From positions 56,830,395-56,894,394 of the forward strand of contig NC_088783.1 of the NCBI RefSeq assembly GCF_958450345.1: a DNA stretch of 64,000 bases, read 5' to 3'. The notes beneath the pieces are model-generated. The model saw only the letters and a list, made by a program, of their open reading frames with translations. It ran no database searches and was not told the origin of the DNA. Shown here piece after piece: positions 1 through 57,959 of the stretch. The position numbers and the translations under genes were made by a program. This stretch comes from Calliphora vicina (Eukaryota > Arthropoda > Insecta > Diptera > Calliphoridae). Each line of letters starts with the position of its first letter. The stretch's first letter is position 1.

Positions 1-438
1 AAAAAAGTCAAAAATTGCATGTTTTGAGTTACAAAACATTTTTTTTGATAGATATCAAACTCGCATCCCACTAAGCGACAAAATAGGTCTACAAAGAAAA
101 TATCTAAGCTTTATTTTAAGAAAAAAAGGGCCCATTTTGAAAAAAAAGTTAAAAAAGTTTTTGATTTCGGAAAAAAAAATTAAAATTTTTTTATTTTTTT
201 TTTTAAATATTTTTTTTCGAAAGAATGAAGAAATAGCTATCTAAACTATTTGGAACACATTTTGCTGAACAATAGGCAATAAGTTACATGGATGAGAAAA
301 ATCACATGTTTGCCCAAAATGTCAAATTTTGACCCCCTCTAACTCCGAAAAATTGTGTCTGAATTACTATCCAATAGGTGTAAATTTCATCCCGATCGGA
401 AGACATCGAATTTAAAAGTTGGTTCACTTGACATGAAA
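1..438. repeat. AT-rich dispersed-repeat segment
   Basis: Homopolymer-rich sequence followed by a unit ('cccctctaactccgaaaaat', about 334-353) that merges into a family-A repeat. No coding potential. Treated as part of a truncated repeat whose left edge is outside the window. Confidence 0.4.
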
Positions 439-1464
439 TCCCTCATATGTATATTCTGGATCGTTATAGATAGCGAAGTCGATATAGCCATGTCTGTTTG
501 TCCCTCTGTATGTTGAAATCAACTTTCCGTAGACCCAAATTACTTACATACATGATTCATACATCAATATATCGGGAATTCTTCCGGCTCGGCTGCTATT
601 TAAAATCGACAAAATCGGCCCATAAATGGCTGAGATATAAGAAAAAAACCGTGACAACCTCGATTTTTGCCCTATTTTTGAGCTATATCTGGATTACTAA
701 GTCATTAATATAGACAATATGGATATCTAATGATAGTCCAACGATGTATATAAGGCTATAGTAAGTTGGACCTACAATGGGTCAAAATCGGGAAAAATAT
801 TTTTTAACCCTAATCTGTTTAAAAAACAATTTGAAAAAAAAAATTTTAAATAAATTTAAAAAAAAAAATGGAGCAAATTAAAAAAATAATTTTTTTTTTA
901 AAATTTAAAAAAAAATTGGAAAAAATTTAAAAAATAAACTTTTTAAAAAACAATTTTAAAAAAAATTAAAAAAAAAAAATTTGGAACAAATTAAAAAAAA
1001 AGATTTTTTTATAATTTTAGATAGCGGAGTCGATTAAGCCATGTCCGTCTGTCTGTTGAAATCAACTTTCCGAAGCCCCCAAATAACTTAAATACACGAT
1101 TCATACATCAATATCTCCGGAATTCTTCTGGCTCGGAGAAAATCGGTCCACAAATGGCTGAGATATAAGGAAAAAACCAAGACAACCTCGAGTTTTGACC
1201 TATATCTGGATTACTAAGTCATTAATGTAGACAATATGGATATCTATTGGGCCTACAAAATGGGGTAAAAATCGGAAAACAAATTTTAACCCGAATTTTT
1301 TTTTCACCAAAAGTTTTTTTCGCTTAATATTAAAAAAAAAATATTAAAAAACAAAAAAATCATTTTGGAAAAAAAATAAATTTTGTTTACCTAAAAATAT
1401 TTAAAATTTTTATTTCGAAGTATAATTTGGTGAAGATTCGGCACAGCTCTCTTACTTGTTTCAT
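439..1464 (-). repeat. Two family-A repeats, tandem, reverse orientation
   Basis: Family A is the commonest repeat here: its ends carry a TATTCGGCTGTGCCGAATA palindrome next to CTTACTTGTTT, and it contains a short GTCT run and 'gacccattgtaggtccaact'. Copy 1 is about 439-1010, copy 2 about 1012-1464, the latter ending in 'cggcacagctctcttacttg'. The short ORF at 498 is non-coding repeat. Confidence 0.7.
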
Positions 1465-1975
1465 ATGATTTTCTTATTTATTGTTTAACTAATAAAATCA
1501 GTCATACATTGTGTCCTAGTTACCCATTTTTGAGACACCGCCGCTCCTAAATGGTCTTGCGTTGGGAGTTGTTTCATAATGAAATAAGTCCCAAGATGTA
1601 TGAAAAATTTGTTGGGTGTTTTTCGTGGGGTGTTATTCCACGGTACCGTGTTTGGGGTCCGTCAGAAAATATAAACTGGAATTGGGTAGAAGGGGGACCA
1701 TTCGTCATAGGGGTACATCTGCCAACACAGATTAACTTGAATACAGATCAATCGATTTTGTTACATTACCAACGTTTTTCCTTTATCGATCATGTACCAT
1801 CCCTCAAAGCTTGACAGTTTCATTGCACATACTATGATCAGATATAGACATAATTAATTGCTTTTCTAAATTCCCCAAAAAAAAATTATTAATGTGCAGA
1901 ACTCCTCCTGGGGCTCATGCGCCAGATTACTGGTTTCGATCGGTATTGTTATCGTTTTTAAAAGAGAGCGTATTA
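1465..1975 (+). other. Unassigned segment with an 87-codon ORF
   Basis: An open frame at 1551-1814 (begins MVLRWELFHNEISPKMYEKF) has balanced composition, unlike the flanking repeats. No domain or family is recognised and the surroundings are repeats, so it may be a fragment of a decayed mobile-element gene or chance. Confidence 0.2.
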
Positions 1976-2340
1976 AAAAAAAACAAGTAAGAAAGTATTG
2001 TCGGTCAAGCCCGACCATATAATACAATACACCAATATAATTATGGAAAATTGAATACCCGAGCTGTCCTACTTTGGGGACTTTACAAAAGAATTAATAA
2101 CATATTTGGGGAGCTGTTCCACTTTGGGCACCCCTGTCCCAGCTCCTAGTGGGCTCATGAGGTCTAACTTAAACTCGACAACACTTCCTCTTTGCGCATT
2201 TGACATTTCATTCAAATCGGACAAAGGGTTTAGAAGTTACAGATTAATTTCTTTTTTTTCTCATACCACTGTGCAACGTCTTGTTAAAATTATTGATCAC
2301 TTTCATATGAATAGAACTTAAATCGACACTTAATCCTAAA
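1976..2340. repeat. Dispersed repeat D terminus
   Basis: Begins 'aaacaagtaagaaagtattg' followed by 'tcggtcaagcccgaccatat', a palindromic terminal motif; a reverse-oriented relative is at about 8735-8790. The following 'cccagctcctagtgggctca' segment (about 2138-2157) looks like repeat body. The ORF at 2106 is not considered a gene. Confidence 0.45.
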
Positions 2341-3558
2341 GAAAAAGTCACAGGGATTGTATTCTTAGTGCTAGTTTTTCCGATAAAGATAATCTACATT
2401 TTTTTAAAACTAGCTTAAACCAAAATTGTTATTTTTCACTTATTGTTTATTTAGTTTATAATCTGGGTTTAACAGAGCATTATTGACCTCCCAAGTTTGT
2501 TTCAGGTTTAACTTAATAGCATGTTACAACTACGTTTAACTAACAAGTAAAAAACTAGTTCTTAAGAGCTTAACTCGAAGTTGATTAATTACAATAAGTT
2601 CAAGTTTAACAGAATTTTATATGTCAAATTGTTTGTATTAAACTTCTCTTAGAATTTAATATGACTGATGTAGAATGTGTCATCTGTTTATGCATCACAA
2701 GCTGAGATTTAATAATGCAATGGTATTTCTAATGGAATTTTTTAATAATTTGGAGAAATGAAGCCAAAAAGGGAAATTTTTCTGCAAAAATTTTGTTGAT
2801 TAATTAAAATTTAATAACTTTAATAAATTATTAAAAAAAAAATCAAGCGTATTAAAAAATAACTGAATCAAGTTGAGTCAAAACAGGGAATCCCCCCTTA
2901 AAATAAGATAAATTTAAATATAAACAATGACAAATGAATCCTAGCTAAAACAGAAAACACACCTGTTTAAAGTTAAAGGATTTCTACTACAAAAGGTCAC
3001 TGAAAAAAGGACCTTAACTAAATTGACATAAATTACAGGGTTCATTAGTTCAGCAACACCCTGTAATATAAAGTCTAATCGAGTTTAGTTGGTTTAAACC
3101 ATATGGTTTTTGGTTTTTAGCCTTCTAATTGCCAATGATATGGCCAATATGAAAAAACGAAAACAAAACTGAAAAACAGATGCAACCAAGCATAAACATG
3201 TTCAAGCGACAGTTGTCCTGTAGTGTTGTCTCTGTTGCACTAAACGGCTGATGAGTGAGCATGTGCCTAAAAGAGCAAAACAAAACAAAGAGAAAGAATA
3301 ATTGCGCAAAATTTTAATATTAAAGGAAATAGTTTGTAGGATTTCCTGTAAACATGATAAAAGAAAATTTAGTTTTAGTAAAACGACGGTAATGAAAACA
3401 CAGCATTTGAAAACTTAACGGAATAAAATAGGAAAACGGTTTTAGATACGGTTAAAAAGTGTGTTGTAAAGTGATAAATAAAAAAAAGAAATTTGAAAAC
3501 TTTAAAAAAATATTCAAAAATAAATTGTCATTAAATTTAAAAAAATTAAATAAAAAAA
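2341..3558 (+). promoter_or_regulatory. Upstream/5' UTR region of the fd3F-like gene
   Basis: Between the last dispersed repeat and the start codon there is 1.2 kb of AT-rich, mostly unique sequence with no convincing ORF. It should hold the promoter and 5' UTR, but neither a TATA box nor an initiator can be assigned with confidence, and an upstream noncoding exon is possible. Confidence 0.3.
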
Positions 3559-49602
<46,044 letters not shown>

Positions 49603-50200
49603 CCCAAAGATCAACAAGCTCAGTCTCAGCAACAACAACAACAACCACCACCACCATCACCTCTTATCATAATGGTTCCACCTAGTTCATAAAATCATTA
49701 AATTCATTAATCCTAACTAGTCATTTCTTTTGTAATCCTTCATAATAATAAGCTATTTTAAATGCTGTAAGTTTAATTCGCTTAAATATTCGTTCTCTAG
49801 ATAATTTTGCCTGGTCCTTCCTGCGCAAAGTAGATTTTGTAAAAATTTATTTAAAATCTCATCTAGTCGTCTTGTAATTTAGTCTGAACTATAGTTTTAA
49901 TATTCAGCCTTGTTAATAGTCGCCGTTACATCCCTTTTGAGACGTTTTACCAGTTAAATTAACGACCGGTTTTTGATCCAACTTTGAGATCTATAATAAG
50001 GCTGTTTACATGTTTGTATTTATAAAATTACATACTATGAGATCACCAAAGATTAATATTAGGTTTTGTTTTAGATTATTAAATTAATGTACTTTGTATT
50101 TAGTTAATTGCACAACGAGATAATTATAATATTCTCTGTCAAAACGTAAGTTGTAATTTATATAAATTATTACCTAAAATAAATCGAAAATTAAAACTTT
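49603..50200 (+). terminator. fd3F-like 3' UTR and polyadenylation signal
   Basis: About 580 nt of AT-rich, non-repetitive sequence after the stop codon. A canonical AATAAA lies at 50178-50183, and the sequence becomes a dispersed repeat soon after (from about 50270). The cleavage site is inferred to lie about 15-30 nt after the signal. Confidence 0.5.
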
Positions 50201-50974
50201 ATTTGATTGTTTTTTATTCAGATCTTCTTTCAAATTTATTGATTTTATTTTATTGATATTTTTTTTATTGAAATATTGGTCGTAGAACCAAAAAGTAAAT
50301 ATATTTTGGGTGCTCATAAGATGATCTAGCTGTGTCCGTCCATCAGTTTCTCTGATGAAAACACGATAGGGTCCAAACTAAAGGAGCTAGCGGGCCCAAA
50401 CGAAATATCCTCTGTTAATAAGGTTTTCCTGGTATTGAAAATGGGCAACATCGATCCATTAATTTACCTAGCCCCCATACAAATGTCCCCCCAGAATAAT
50501 TCTAGAGCAGTCATAAATATGTTGATTATACGCCAATCGTAATATCTTTTTTCACATATTAGTTCTAACTACTCTGAAATTATACTGTAAAGTATGGCGA
50601 AAATCGGGCAACATTTGTCCTTAGTCCCCATACGAGATCCCCCCCTCAGAAAATGACTTGAACATTCATAACTGTCTTATTCATATATCAATATATCCGC
50701 TATAGACCCGGTCTGGTTGCTATTTAAAATCGGCCAACAAATGGCTGAAATAAAAGGACAAAATCAGGACAACCTCGATTTTTGGGCTATTTTTGTTCTA
50801 TATCTGGATTACGAAGAATGATAGATATTTCAAAGGCCTTTGTAACGATGTATGGCCATAGTAAGTTGGACATGCAATGGGTTAAAATCGGGAAAATTAT
50901 CATTTAACCCGAATTTTTTTTTCAACCAAAAAAATTAGTTTGTTATAAATTTATTTCAGTATTAAATTAAAAAA
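50201..50974. repeat. Dispersed repeats after the fd3F-like gene
   Basis: 50280-50690 has 'gatgatctagctgtgtccgt' and unrelated repeat body; 50697-50950 is a reverse family-A fragment ('aaatggctgaaataaaagga' to 'aacccgaattttttttt'). Confidence 0.5.
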
Positions 50975-51443
50975 AAACAAGTAAGATAGCTATATTCGGC
51001 TATACCGAATCTTATATACCCTTTACCAAATTATACTTCAAAATAAAAAATTTAAATATTTTAGGTAAAAATTTTTTTTTTTCAATTTTTTCATTTTTTG
51101 AAAAAAAAAAGTTAACATTTTTTAAATTAAAATTTTTTTTTTTAAATTTAAAATTTTTTTTTAAATTTTTTTGGTGAAAAAAAAATTCAGGTTAAAAAAT
51201 ATGTTTTTTCGATTTTGACCCATTGTAGGTCCAACTTACTATGGTCTTATATACGTCGTTGCAAAGGTCTTTGAAATATCTATCATTAGATATCCATATT
51301 GTCTATATTAATGATCCCGAAGATATCAGGGGTCTTCAGGAAATTGATTTCAACAGACAGACGGCTTAATCGATTCCGCTATCTATAAGGATCCAAAATA
51401 TATATACTTTATAGGGTCGGAAATGAAAAATCTAGAAATTACA
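50975..51443 (+). repeat. Family-A repeat, internally deleted
   Basis: Starts 'aacaagtaagatagctatat' and ends at 'agaaattac', where the next copy begins. The middle, including the 'cggagatattgatgtatgaa' part, is missing. Confidence 0.6.
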
Positions 51444-52160
51444 AGTAAGAGAACTATATTCGGCTGTACCGAATCTTATATACCCTTCACCAAATTATAC
51501 TTAAAAATATATTTTTTTTTAAATATTTTTATTTAAACAAAATCAAAATTTTTTTTTTAATGTTTTAAAATTTTTTAAAAAATTTTTTTTTCCAAATTAT
51601 TTTTTAATTTTGTTTAAAAAAGTTTTTTTAATTTTTTTTTTAAATTTCTTTAATTAATTTTTGTGGAAAAAGAATTTATGACAAAAAAAAAATTTTTATG
51701 AAAAAAAAATTCGGGTTAAAAAATATTTTTTTCCGATTTTGACCCATTGTATGTCCAACTTACTATGGTCTTATATACGTCGTTGCAAAGGACTTTGAAA
51801 TATCTATCATTAGATATCTATATTCTCTATATTAATGACTTAGTAATCCAGATATAGGTCAAAAATCGAGGTTGTCCTAGTTTTTTCCTTATATCTCAGC
51901 GATTTGTTGACCTATTTTCTCGATTTTAAATACCGACCGAGCCGGAAGGATTTCGGAGATATTGATGTATGAATCGTGTATGTAAGTTATTTGGGGGCTT
52001 CGGAAAGTTGATTTCAACACACAGGCGGACATGGCTATATCGATTCCGCTATCTATAACGATCCAGAATATATATACTTTATGGGGTGGAAAATGTGGAA
52101 ATTACAAACGGAATGACAAACTTATTAATACCCTTGCCACTCATGGTGAAGGGTATAAAA
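51444..52160 (+). repeat. Left arm of an inverted family-A pair
   Basis: Runs from 'aagtaagagaactatattcg' to 'ccactcatggtgaagggtat'. The CACTCATGG variant of the inner end is shared only with the right arm at 53697-54440. Confidence 0.75.
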
Positions 52161-53696
52161 AAAACAGAAAAATCGCTCCAGCCGTTCTCACGTGATGGCA
52201 TTACATACAAGGACCATTTCATTTTTATATATGTATATAGATATATAGAAGATGATGCTCTTCTTAGTAGCTATTTATAGTAATTTTTCTGCGAAATGTT
52301 GTTACAAAAGATCTTCCAATAGGGACTTTCGAACTTTGACATTTGATATCAGTCGTATTGTTGAAACTGCATCTGTCGAATTGGCTGTAATTTATTCAGT
52401 TTGTTTTACCAAATATAAAGTTCAACAATACGTGTAAATTATAAAATTGTTTTATCAAAATGGGTGTTCTATTTGGGGGCTTTTCCAATTATACTCGATG
52501 ATGCCCATTTCTGGATAACTGTCAACAAACAAAACTTCAAATTTGATACCAATTCATATGAGATCCAAGAGCATTCAATGTATCCCGAAAAAATCACTGT
52601 TTGGTAACGACGTTGGCCAGGCCATCACCGTCAACGGCGAGCGCTATAGGTCGATGATTACCAACTTCTTTTGGCCTGGGGGGGGCGGTTACTGCGTAAC
52701 TCAATCCGACAACGTAAATGTTCGAAATTGTGTAATAAATACATTGTAATTCGAAAAGATTTCGATATCTCACACACACTTTGTTTTATTCAAATTTAAA
52801 GATTTGAAGCGCTTAATGAAAGATCATTTTATTAAATTTCCTGTTGGAAAACGCTATAACTTTTGCAAATGTCGCCAATTCGGTTTTGACATTTGTGAAG
52901 TAAACTAAAGCAGAATACAAATCGACAAGCCATGAATCGGTTTACTCCGCAAGAACGCGGAATAATTGTTTCCATTTTTCGGTTGTGTTGGCACAGCGTG
53001 AATTTCATCGCAGATTTCCTGGTCGTCCGACTCTAATTGGACAAACACGTTGGGCCACTCGCCTTGAAGCAACTGGGACAACACGAGATCTTCCCAAGGC
53101 TGGCCGGCCCCGGAGCAGCCGTTCTGCTAAGAATATCGCTTCTGTTGCCCAAGATGTCGAAGAGGTGTCCGGAACATCGCCCAGACGACGTCCCTACGCA
53201 GAATTTTGTTGAAAGATTTGAAGATGTTCCCTTGCATAGTGCATACAGTGAATCAGCTGTTAGCTGTTGACCGCCAAACGCGTCTAACCTACGCTCAAGT
53301 CATCCTGAATTTCTACGAAGTGGTGGACGATTTTTTCATCAAAAATTGTCATGAGCGATGAGGCTTATTTCCATATTAGTGCTACAGAACCATGATTACC
53401 GATTTTTTTTTATTTTTTTTGAAGTCGTGGATTTACGTCAACAAGCCTCAGACTCTTGAAGCCGCCAGCAATGCGAGATTCCCCGAAGTTCTAACAAGAA
53501 TGATGAAAATGCCATAAGACGAGCCCGTAAGGTCATCAACTCTGGCCGATATCATTTTCTCAACTTATGCCCGTAATTTCAACAAATAGATATCGTACGG
53601 TACTTAGATATCAATGGTGTAAATAAAATTTGGTAATTTTAACTCAAAGGTATGAATTACCGAGTAGATAACTGTAGTCTATCATACACTACCGTT
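52161..53696 (+). mobile_element. Scrambled Tc1/mariner-superfamily transposase relics between the inverted arms
   Basis: 52165-52230 is the CACGTGAGAACGG module. 52500-52680 contains DDAHFWITVNKQN and, in another frame, AITVNGERYRSMITNFFWP. A second piece starts at 52932 with MNRFTPQERGIIVSIF and continues frameshifted as EFHRRFPGRPTLIGQTRWAT and GRPRSSRSAKNIASVAQDVE, the N-terminal helix-turn-helix region (DUF4817 type). 53420-53470 has 'WIYVNKPQTLEA', the C-terminal block. Not functional. Confidence 0.7.
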
Positions 53697-54440
53697 TTTA
53701 TACCCTTCACCATGAGTGGCAAGGGTATATATAAGTTTGTCATTCCGTTTGTAATTTCCACATTTTTCATTTGCGATCCCATAAAGTATATATATTCTGG
53801 ATCGTTATAGATAGCGGAATCGATATAGCCATGTCCGTCTGTGTGTTGAAATCAACTTTCCGAAGCCCCCAAATAACTTACATACACGATTCATACATCA
53901 ATATCTCCGAAATTCTTCCGGCTCGGTCGCTATTTAAAATCGAGAAAATCGGTCCACAAATGGCTGAGATATAAGGAAAAAACTAGGACAACCTCGATTT
54001 TTTACCTATTTTTGACCTATATCTGGATTACTAATTCATTAATATAGACAATATGGATATCTAATGATAGATATTTCAAAGACCTTTGCAACGACGTATA
54101 TAAGACCATAGTAAGTTGGACATACAATGGGTCAAAATCAGAAAAAATATTTTTCAACCCGAATTTTTGTTTCATCAAAAATTTTTTTTTGTCATAAATT
54201 CTTTTTCCAAAAAAATTAATTAAAGAAATTGAAAAAAAAAATTTTTAAAAAACTTTTTTTAAAAAAAATTAAAAAACAATTTGGAAAAAAATTTTTTTTA
54301 AAAAAATTTTAAAACATTAACAAAAAAATTTTGATTTTGTTTAAATAAAAATATTAAAAAAAAAATATTTTTAAGTATAATTTGGTGAAGGGTATATAAG
54401 ATTCGGCACAGCCGAATATAGCTCTCTTACTTGTTTGTCA
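53697..54440 (-). repeat. Right arm of an inverted family-A pair
   Basis: Reverse complement of the left arm with high similarity: starts 'acccttcaccatgagtggca' and ends 'cgaatatagctctcttactt'. Arms of about 720-740 bp enclose 1.5 kb. Confidence 0.75.
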
Positions 54441-54529
54441 GTTAAATTGTTAGGTAAACAAAAATAAATAATATTTTTAAAAAAGTCTGCAAAATAAAAA
54501 GCTAAGACGCTTAAGATTTTATTTCAGAA

Positions 54530-54945
54530 AAAGATCCGATCATTTTGAGACGTGGAATGATTTGGAATTCCTGAAAAGATTCCGACTTTCAAAAATAAGT
54601 GCAAGGATGGTTTTGGATCAAATTAAATCAAAGTTAACACATGCAGTAGAAAGGAAAAATGTATTGCTATCTTCATTTCCATTTCTTTTTTTTCAAAAAT
54701 CTTTTTATTTTGTAAAATCTAACATTTCACCAAGCCTTCAAATGCTGATTACGCTACTATTTTATGCTACAAGAAGCTTTGAAACAACAGTAGCAGATTT
54801 AGCTCAAATTCACCAGCAGAATTATTAGGAAAGTTTCAGAAGCAATAAAATCTTTGTATGATGCAACATATAGCAACATCGATTTTACATAATATATGCC
54901 GTAGAAATGCAGATAAACTTCCAACTATAATATTATTGAACTAAA
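54530..54945 (+). pseudogene. PIF/Harbinger transposase relic
   Basis: FRLSKISARMVLDQIKSKL (about 54580) and, after a frameshift, SPSLQMLITLLFYATRSFET plus TVADLAQIHQ (54727-54816) match the N-terminal part of Harbinger-type nuclease genes. 54875-54930 reads ILHNICRRNADKLPT, the usual C-terminal HNxC block, so the catalytic middle is deleted. Confidence 0.65.
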
Positions 54946-55560
54946 AAAGCATTTATTTTTTTTAAGTAACATGAGTTTTAATTGTTGCTCTACTTTTTGA
55001 AGTTGCTTTATTTCTATGTCAATATTAAATAGACTGTGTTCTCTTTCACTTTTATCCCTGTAGAATTTAGTTCTACCAGAAGTGCCTTTCGCTCATCCTT
55101 GAGATCTGAATATTAGTCTATTAACTCATCAAGCTTGTCGTTATTACGCTTCCTCTTCTTAACTTTTCCATAACACTCTAGTGTAGGGAAGGACATTGTA
55201 GTTCTATATTTTCTTCATCAGAATTAACTTCATTGTTAGACAATACTTTTTGGATTGGTCGCTTTAATATATTAACAGCTTCACTTGGACGAAAGCATAG
55301 GTCTAGTAATATTTCTAAATTGGTTTCCAAATTGTCGATACATTCAATAGATTCTTCTTTCTGTGAAAAAAATTTGCGTAAAAATACACCTACACAAACG
55401 AATTACTTTTTAACTTACATTTAAAGTCATCTCTTTATCACCACCTCCACGATCTATTAATCCACATGTTGACGCTCCTATTAAAGACGATAAAAGTTCT
55501 TCGTCAGAGGACACATATTGTTTATTAATGCTGATCCGCCGCCTGTTTTGTAGATCTCCC
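54946..55560 (-). pseudogene. Possible Harbinger accessory gene relic
   Basis: On the - strand around 55380-55200: KEESIECIDNLETNLEILLD and AVNILKRPIQKVLSNNEVNS, a charged helical protein fragment. Harbinger elements carry a second, Myb/SANT-like gene in opposite orientation, so position and character fit, but no domain is directly recognisable. Confidence 0.35.
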
Positions 55561-55579
55561 TTTGGTTGTTTCCAATTTT

Positions 55580-55960
55580 TTTTATAGTAATTTTCTCCAA
55601 ACTATTTCAATTTGTAGTGAATTTCCTAAGAATTGTTGCTATTTATAGCAAATTTTCTCGAAAATTTTGCTATTTATAGTAAATTTCCTCAGAAATTTTG
55701 ATATTTATAGTAAATTTCTCAGAAATGTTGCTATTCATAGTAAATTTTCTTCGATTATTGTTATCTATAGCAAATTTCTAATAAATTTTCTTAGAAAAGT
55801 TGCTATTTACATAAATTTCTTAGAAATGTTACTATTTATAGTAAATTTTCTAATAAATAATAAGAGTTTTCACCGAAGAGTTGCTACTTATAGTCTTCTT
55901 TTCGAAAAATAGCTATTTATAGTAAATTTTCTTGGAAATGTTGCTTTTTGTCACAAATTT
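55580..55960. repeat. Degenerate minisatellite 'ttgctatttatagtaaattt'
   Basis: About ten irregular units of 28-35 bp, each with 'tatttatag(t/c)aaatttnct' and 'agaaatgttg'. The ORF at 55667 is repeat translation. It resembles the 31-bp repeats of intron 2 in period but not in sequence. Confidence 0.7.
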
Positions 55961-56029
55961 CTTGCAGGATATCAATAAAAGATTTAAAATTTAAGTTTTT
56001 TGTAACTTTTTTTTTTGTATATTTTTTTG

Positions 56030-56847
56030 GAGTTTTATTTAATTTATTACAAATTATAATAAGTAATCATAATATGCAGACGTATTATGTAAGGCATTGG
56101 CGTTTTGTACTAGATTAAAGAAACCGTTTACATGTTATCTTTAATCTAGTACGAGACTGTCGATTGCATAAAACGCTAAAGGCTTACACAATAAGGCTGA
56201 TTAAAAATCTTCTTTTTTTTGTTTTTTTTTTTGTTTGTTTTTTTGTTGATAAAATATATATATTTATACTTTAAGTTAAAGATTTAATAATGAAATTTAA
56301 ATTTGTTGTTCTGTTGTTTGTAAAGTACATATTACACATAATAAAAGTTGTAATTATACTTTAATTACAGTTTAAAATAATATGATTTCAAGTCATTTTA
56401 GATAAATTTGAATTTTGTTTTAAACTTAGAAATAGAGAAAGAACGAACGTAAGTAACTTAAATATTAAATATTGACGAATTTAGAATAAAGAGAGAGAAA
56501 AAATTATCTAATTTGTAATAAAAACCATGACGAAACGAAAAGAAAGAAAAAATCTAAGAGAAAAAAACTTACTACAATCCATATAATAAGAATATAATAG
56601 AATATAAAAGTGTGTATTCCAAGTGGTAGGTGTGTGTATCTGTCTGTCTGTATGTCTTGTTTAGAACCTTAAGTCTTAAGTCTAAAATAAATTGTTTTAA
56701 TTGTTAATATCCGTTGAATGATAAAACAGGAAATGCTTTCTTTTTCAATCACTTTGTTCACTAATTCTTCTACAGCAAACGACCAGTGATATAAAACAAA
56801 TAGCAATATAACTAACTGGCCGCATTCTATTGTCCTGCTGCTGCTTT
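56030..56847 (-). terminator. RpII215 3' UTR and polyadenylation region
   Basis: About 0.8 kb of very AT-rich sequence downstream of the stop. The only clear AATAAA signals on this strand lie at 56048-56043 and 56039-56034, so the UTR probably runs to about 56015-56030; this is inferred. It contains the long hairpin at 56077-56199. Confidence 0.45.
56077..56199 (-). other. Long imperfect hairpin in the RpII215 3' region
   Basis: Left arm 56077-56121 and right arm 56138-56199. The inner 15 bp (GTACTAGATTAAAGA at 56107 against its complement at 56138-56152) pair perfectly around a 16-nt loop; GCGTTTT/AAAACGC and about 23 further mostly paired positions extend the stem, with a 17-nt one-sided insert at 56153-56169. 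It could be an RNA structure in the 3' UTR, a pre-miRNA-like hairpin, or a small MITE. Confidence 0.6.
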
Positions 56848-57959
56848 TTAATCGTCACTTTCTTCGTAGTTGGGACTACTGGGCGAATAGGCCGGACTAG
56901 TTGGTGAATAACCATGTGAGGGCGCCGTGGGCGAGTACATAGGCGATGCTGGAGAGTAGTTGCGTGTTGGTGTGTAGGTTGGTGGAGACGAGGGGGAATA
57001 TTTTGTGCTACTGGGCGAGTAGATGGACATGTTGGGCGAGTAACGGGGCGAAGTGGCCGAGTAACTGGAGCCAGTAGGACTGTATTGATTGGCTGGCGAA
57101 TGTTGTGGTGAAGCCGGCGAATACAATGGAGAAGTTGGCGAATATTTGGGTGAAGCTGGAGAGTATTGTGGTGAGCCGGGTGTGTATTGCGGCGAACCCG
57201 GTGAACCATCGTACGAGGGTGAGGGTGGTGAATATTTGGGTGATGTTGGAGAATATTTGACCCCGGTTTGGGAATAAGCCGGCGAGGCCGGAGAATAGTG
57301 CGGCGAAGCCGAACAATTGGGTGAAGACGGTGAATACGAAGGTGTTACCGGAGTATAAGTGGGTGATGACGGAGAATAAGAGGGTGATGTTGGTGAGTAA
57401 CAAGGAGATGATGGTGAATACGAAGGACTTGAAGGTGAGTATGAAGGAGATGTTGGCGAATAAGAAGGAGAATTGGGTGAATAATTCGAAGAAGTCGGTG
57501 AATATGCACTGGCTGGTGAATACATATTTGAGCCGCTGCCCGTATACGAGGGACTTGAAGATTGGAAATTCGAGGTGGGCGAATATACGGGAGACGATGG
57601 TGAATAACCACTGGTTGAGGGTAGATACCCTGTGGATTGTGGATTGAAATTGGGCGTGGTTGAAGAGTACCGGGGTGATGAGCTGGATGCATAAACTGGA
57701 CTGGTGGGTGAATAGTTCGGACTGAGTGGCGAGTAGCTGGGTGAAGCACCGCCCGGCGATGAAGCCGTATAGTTGGGACTTGTAGGCGAGTACGAGGGTG
57801 GCGATACATTGGGTGAGGGCGAAAGGAAGGGTGACATCGCCGGTCCGGGAGATGATGGTGATGAGCCAGGATGGGCGGGAGACCATATGGGTGACATACC
57901 CGAAGCTTCAGAAGCTGCCGAGGGCGAAAAGCTGGGTCCACCTGGTGTCATACCACTCA
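56848..57959 (-). CDS. RpII215: RpII215 exon 6 (C-terminal heptad domain)
   Basis: 1112 nt ending in TAA at 56850-56848. After SGMTPGGPSFSPS it encodes about 40 heptads of the YSPTSPS type, the phosphorylated platform for capping, splicing and termination factors. Only two repeats match YSPTSPS exactly, as expected for flies, whose CTDs are highly degenerate; several have Lys, Pro, Val or Ala at position 7. It ends PNYEESDD, the usual acidic tip. Confidence 0.95.

Noticed and set aside
52543..53270. Short intact-looking transposase ORFs as functional genes
   Set aside because: They are fragments in different frames and out of order relative to the family; no complete DDE domain.
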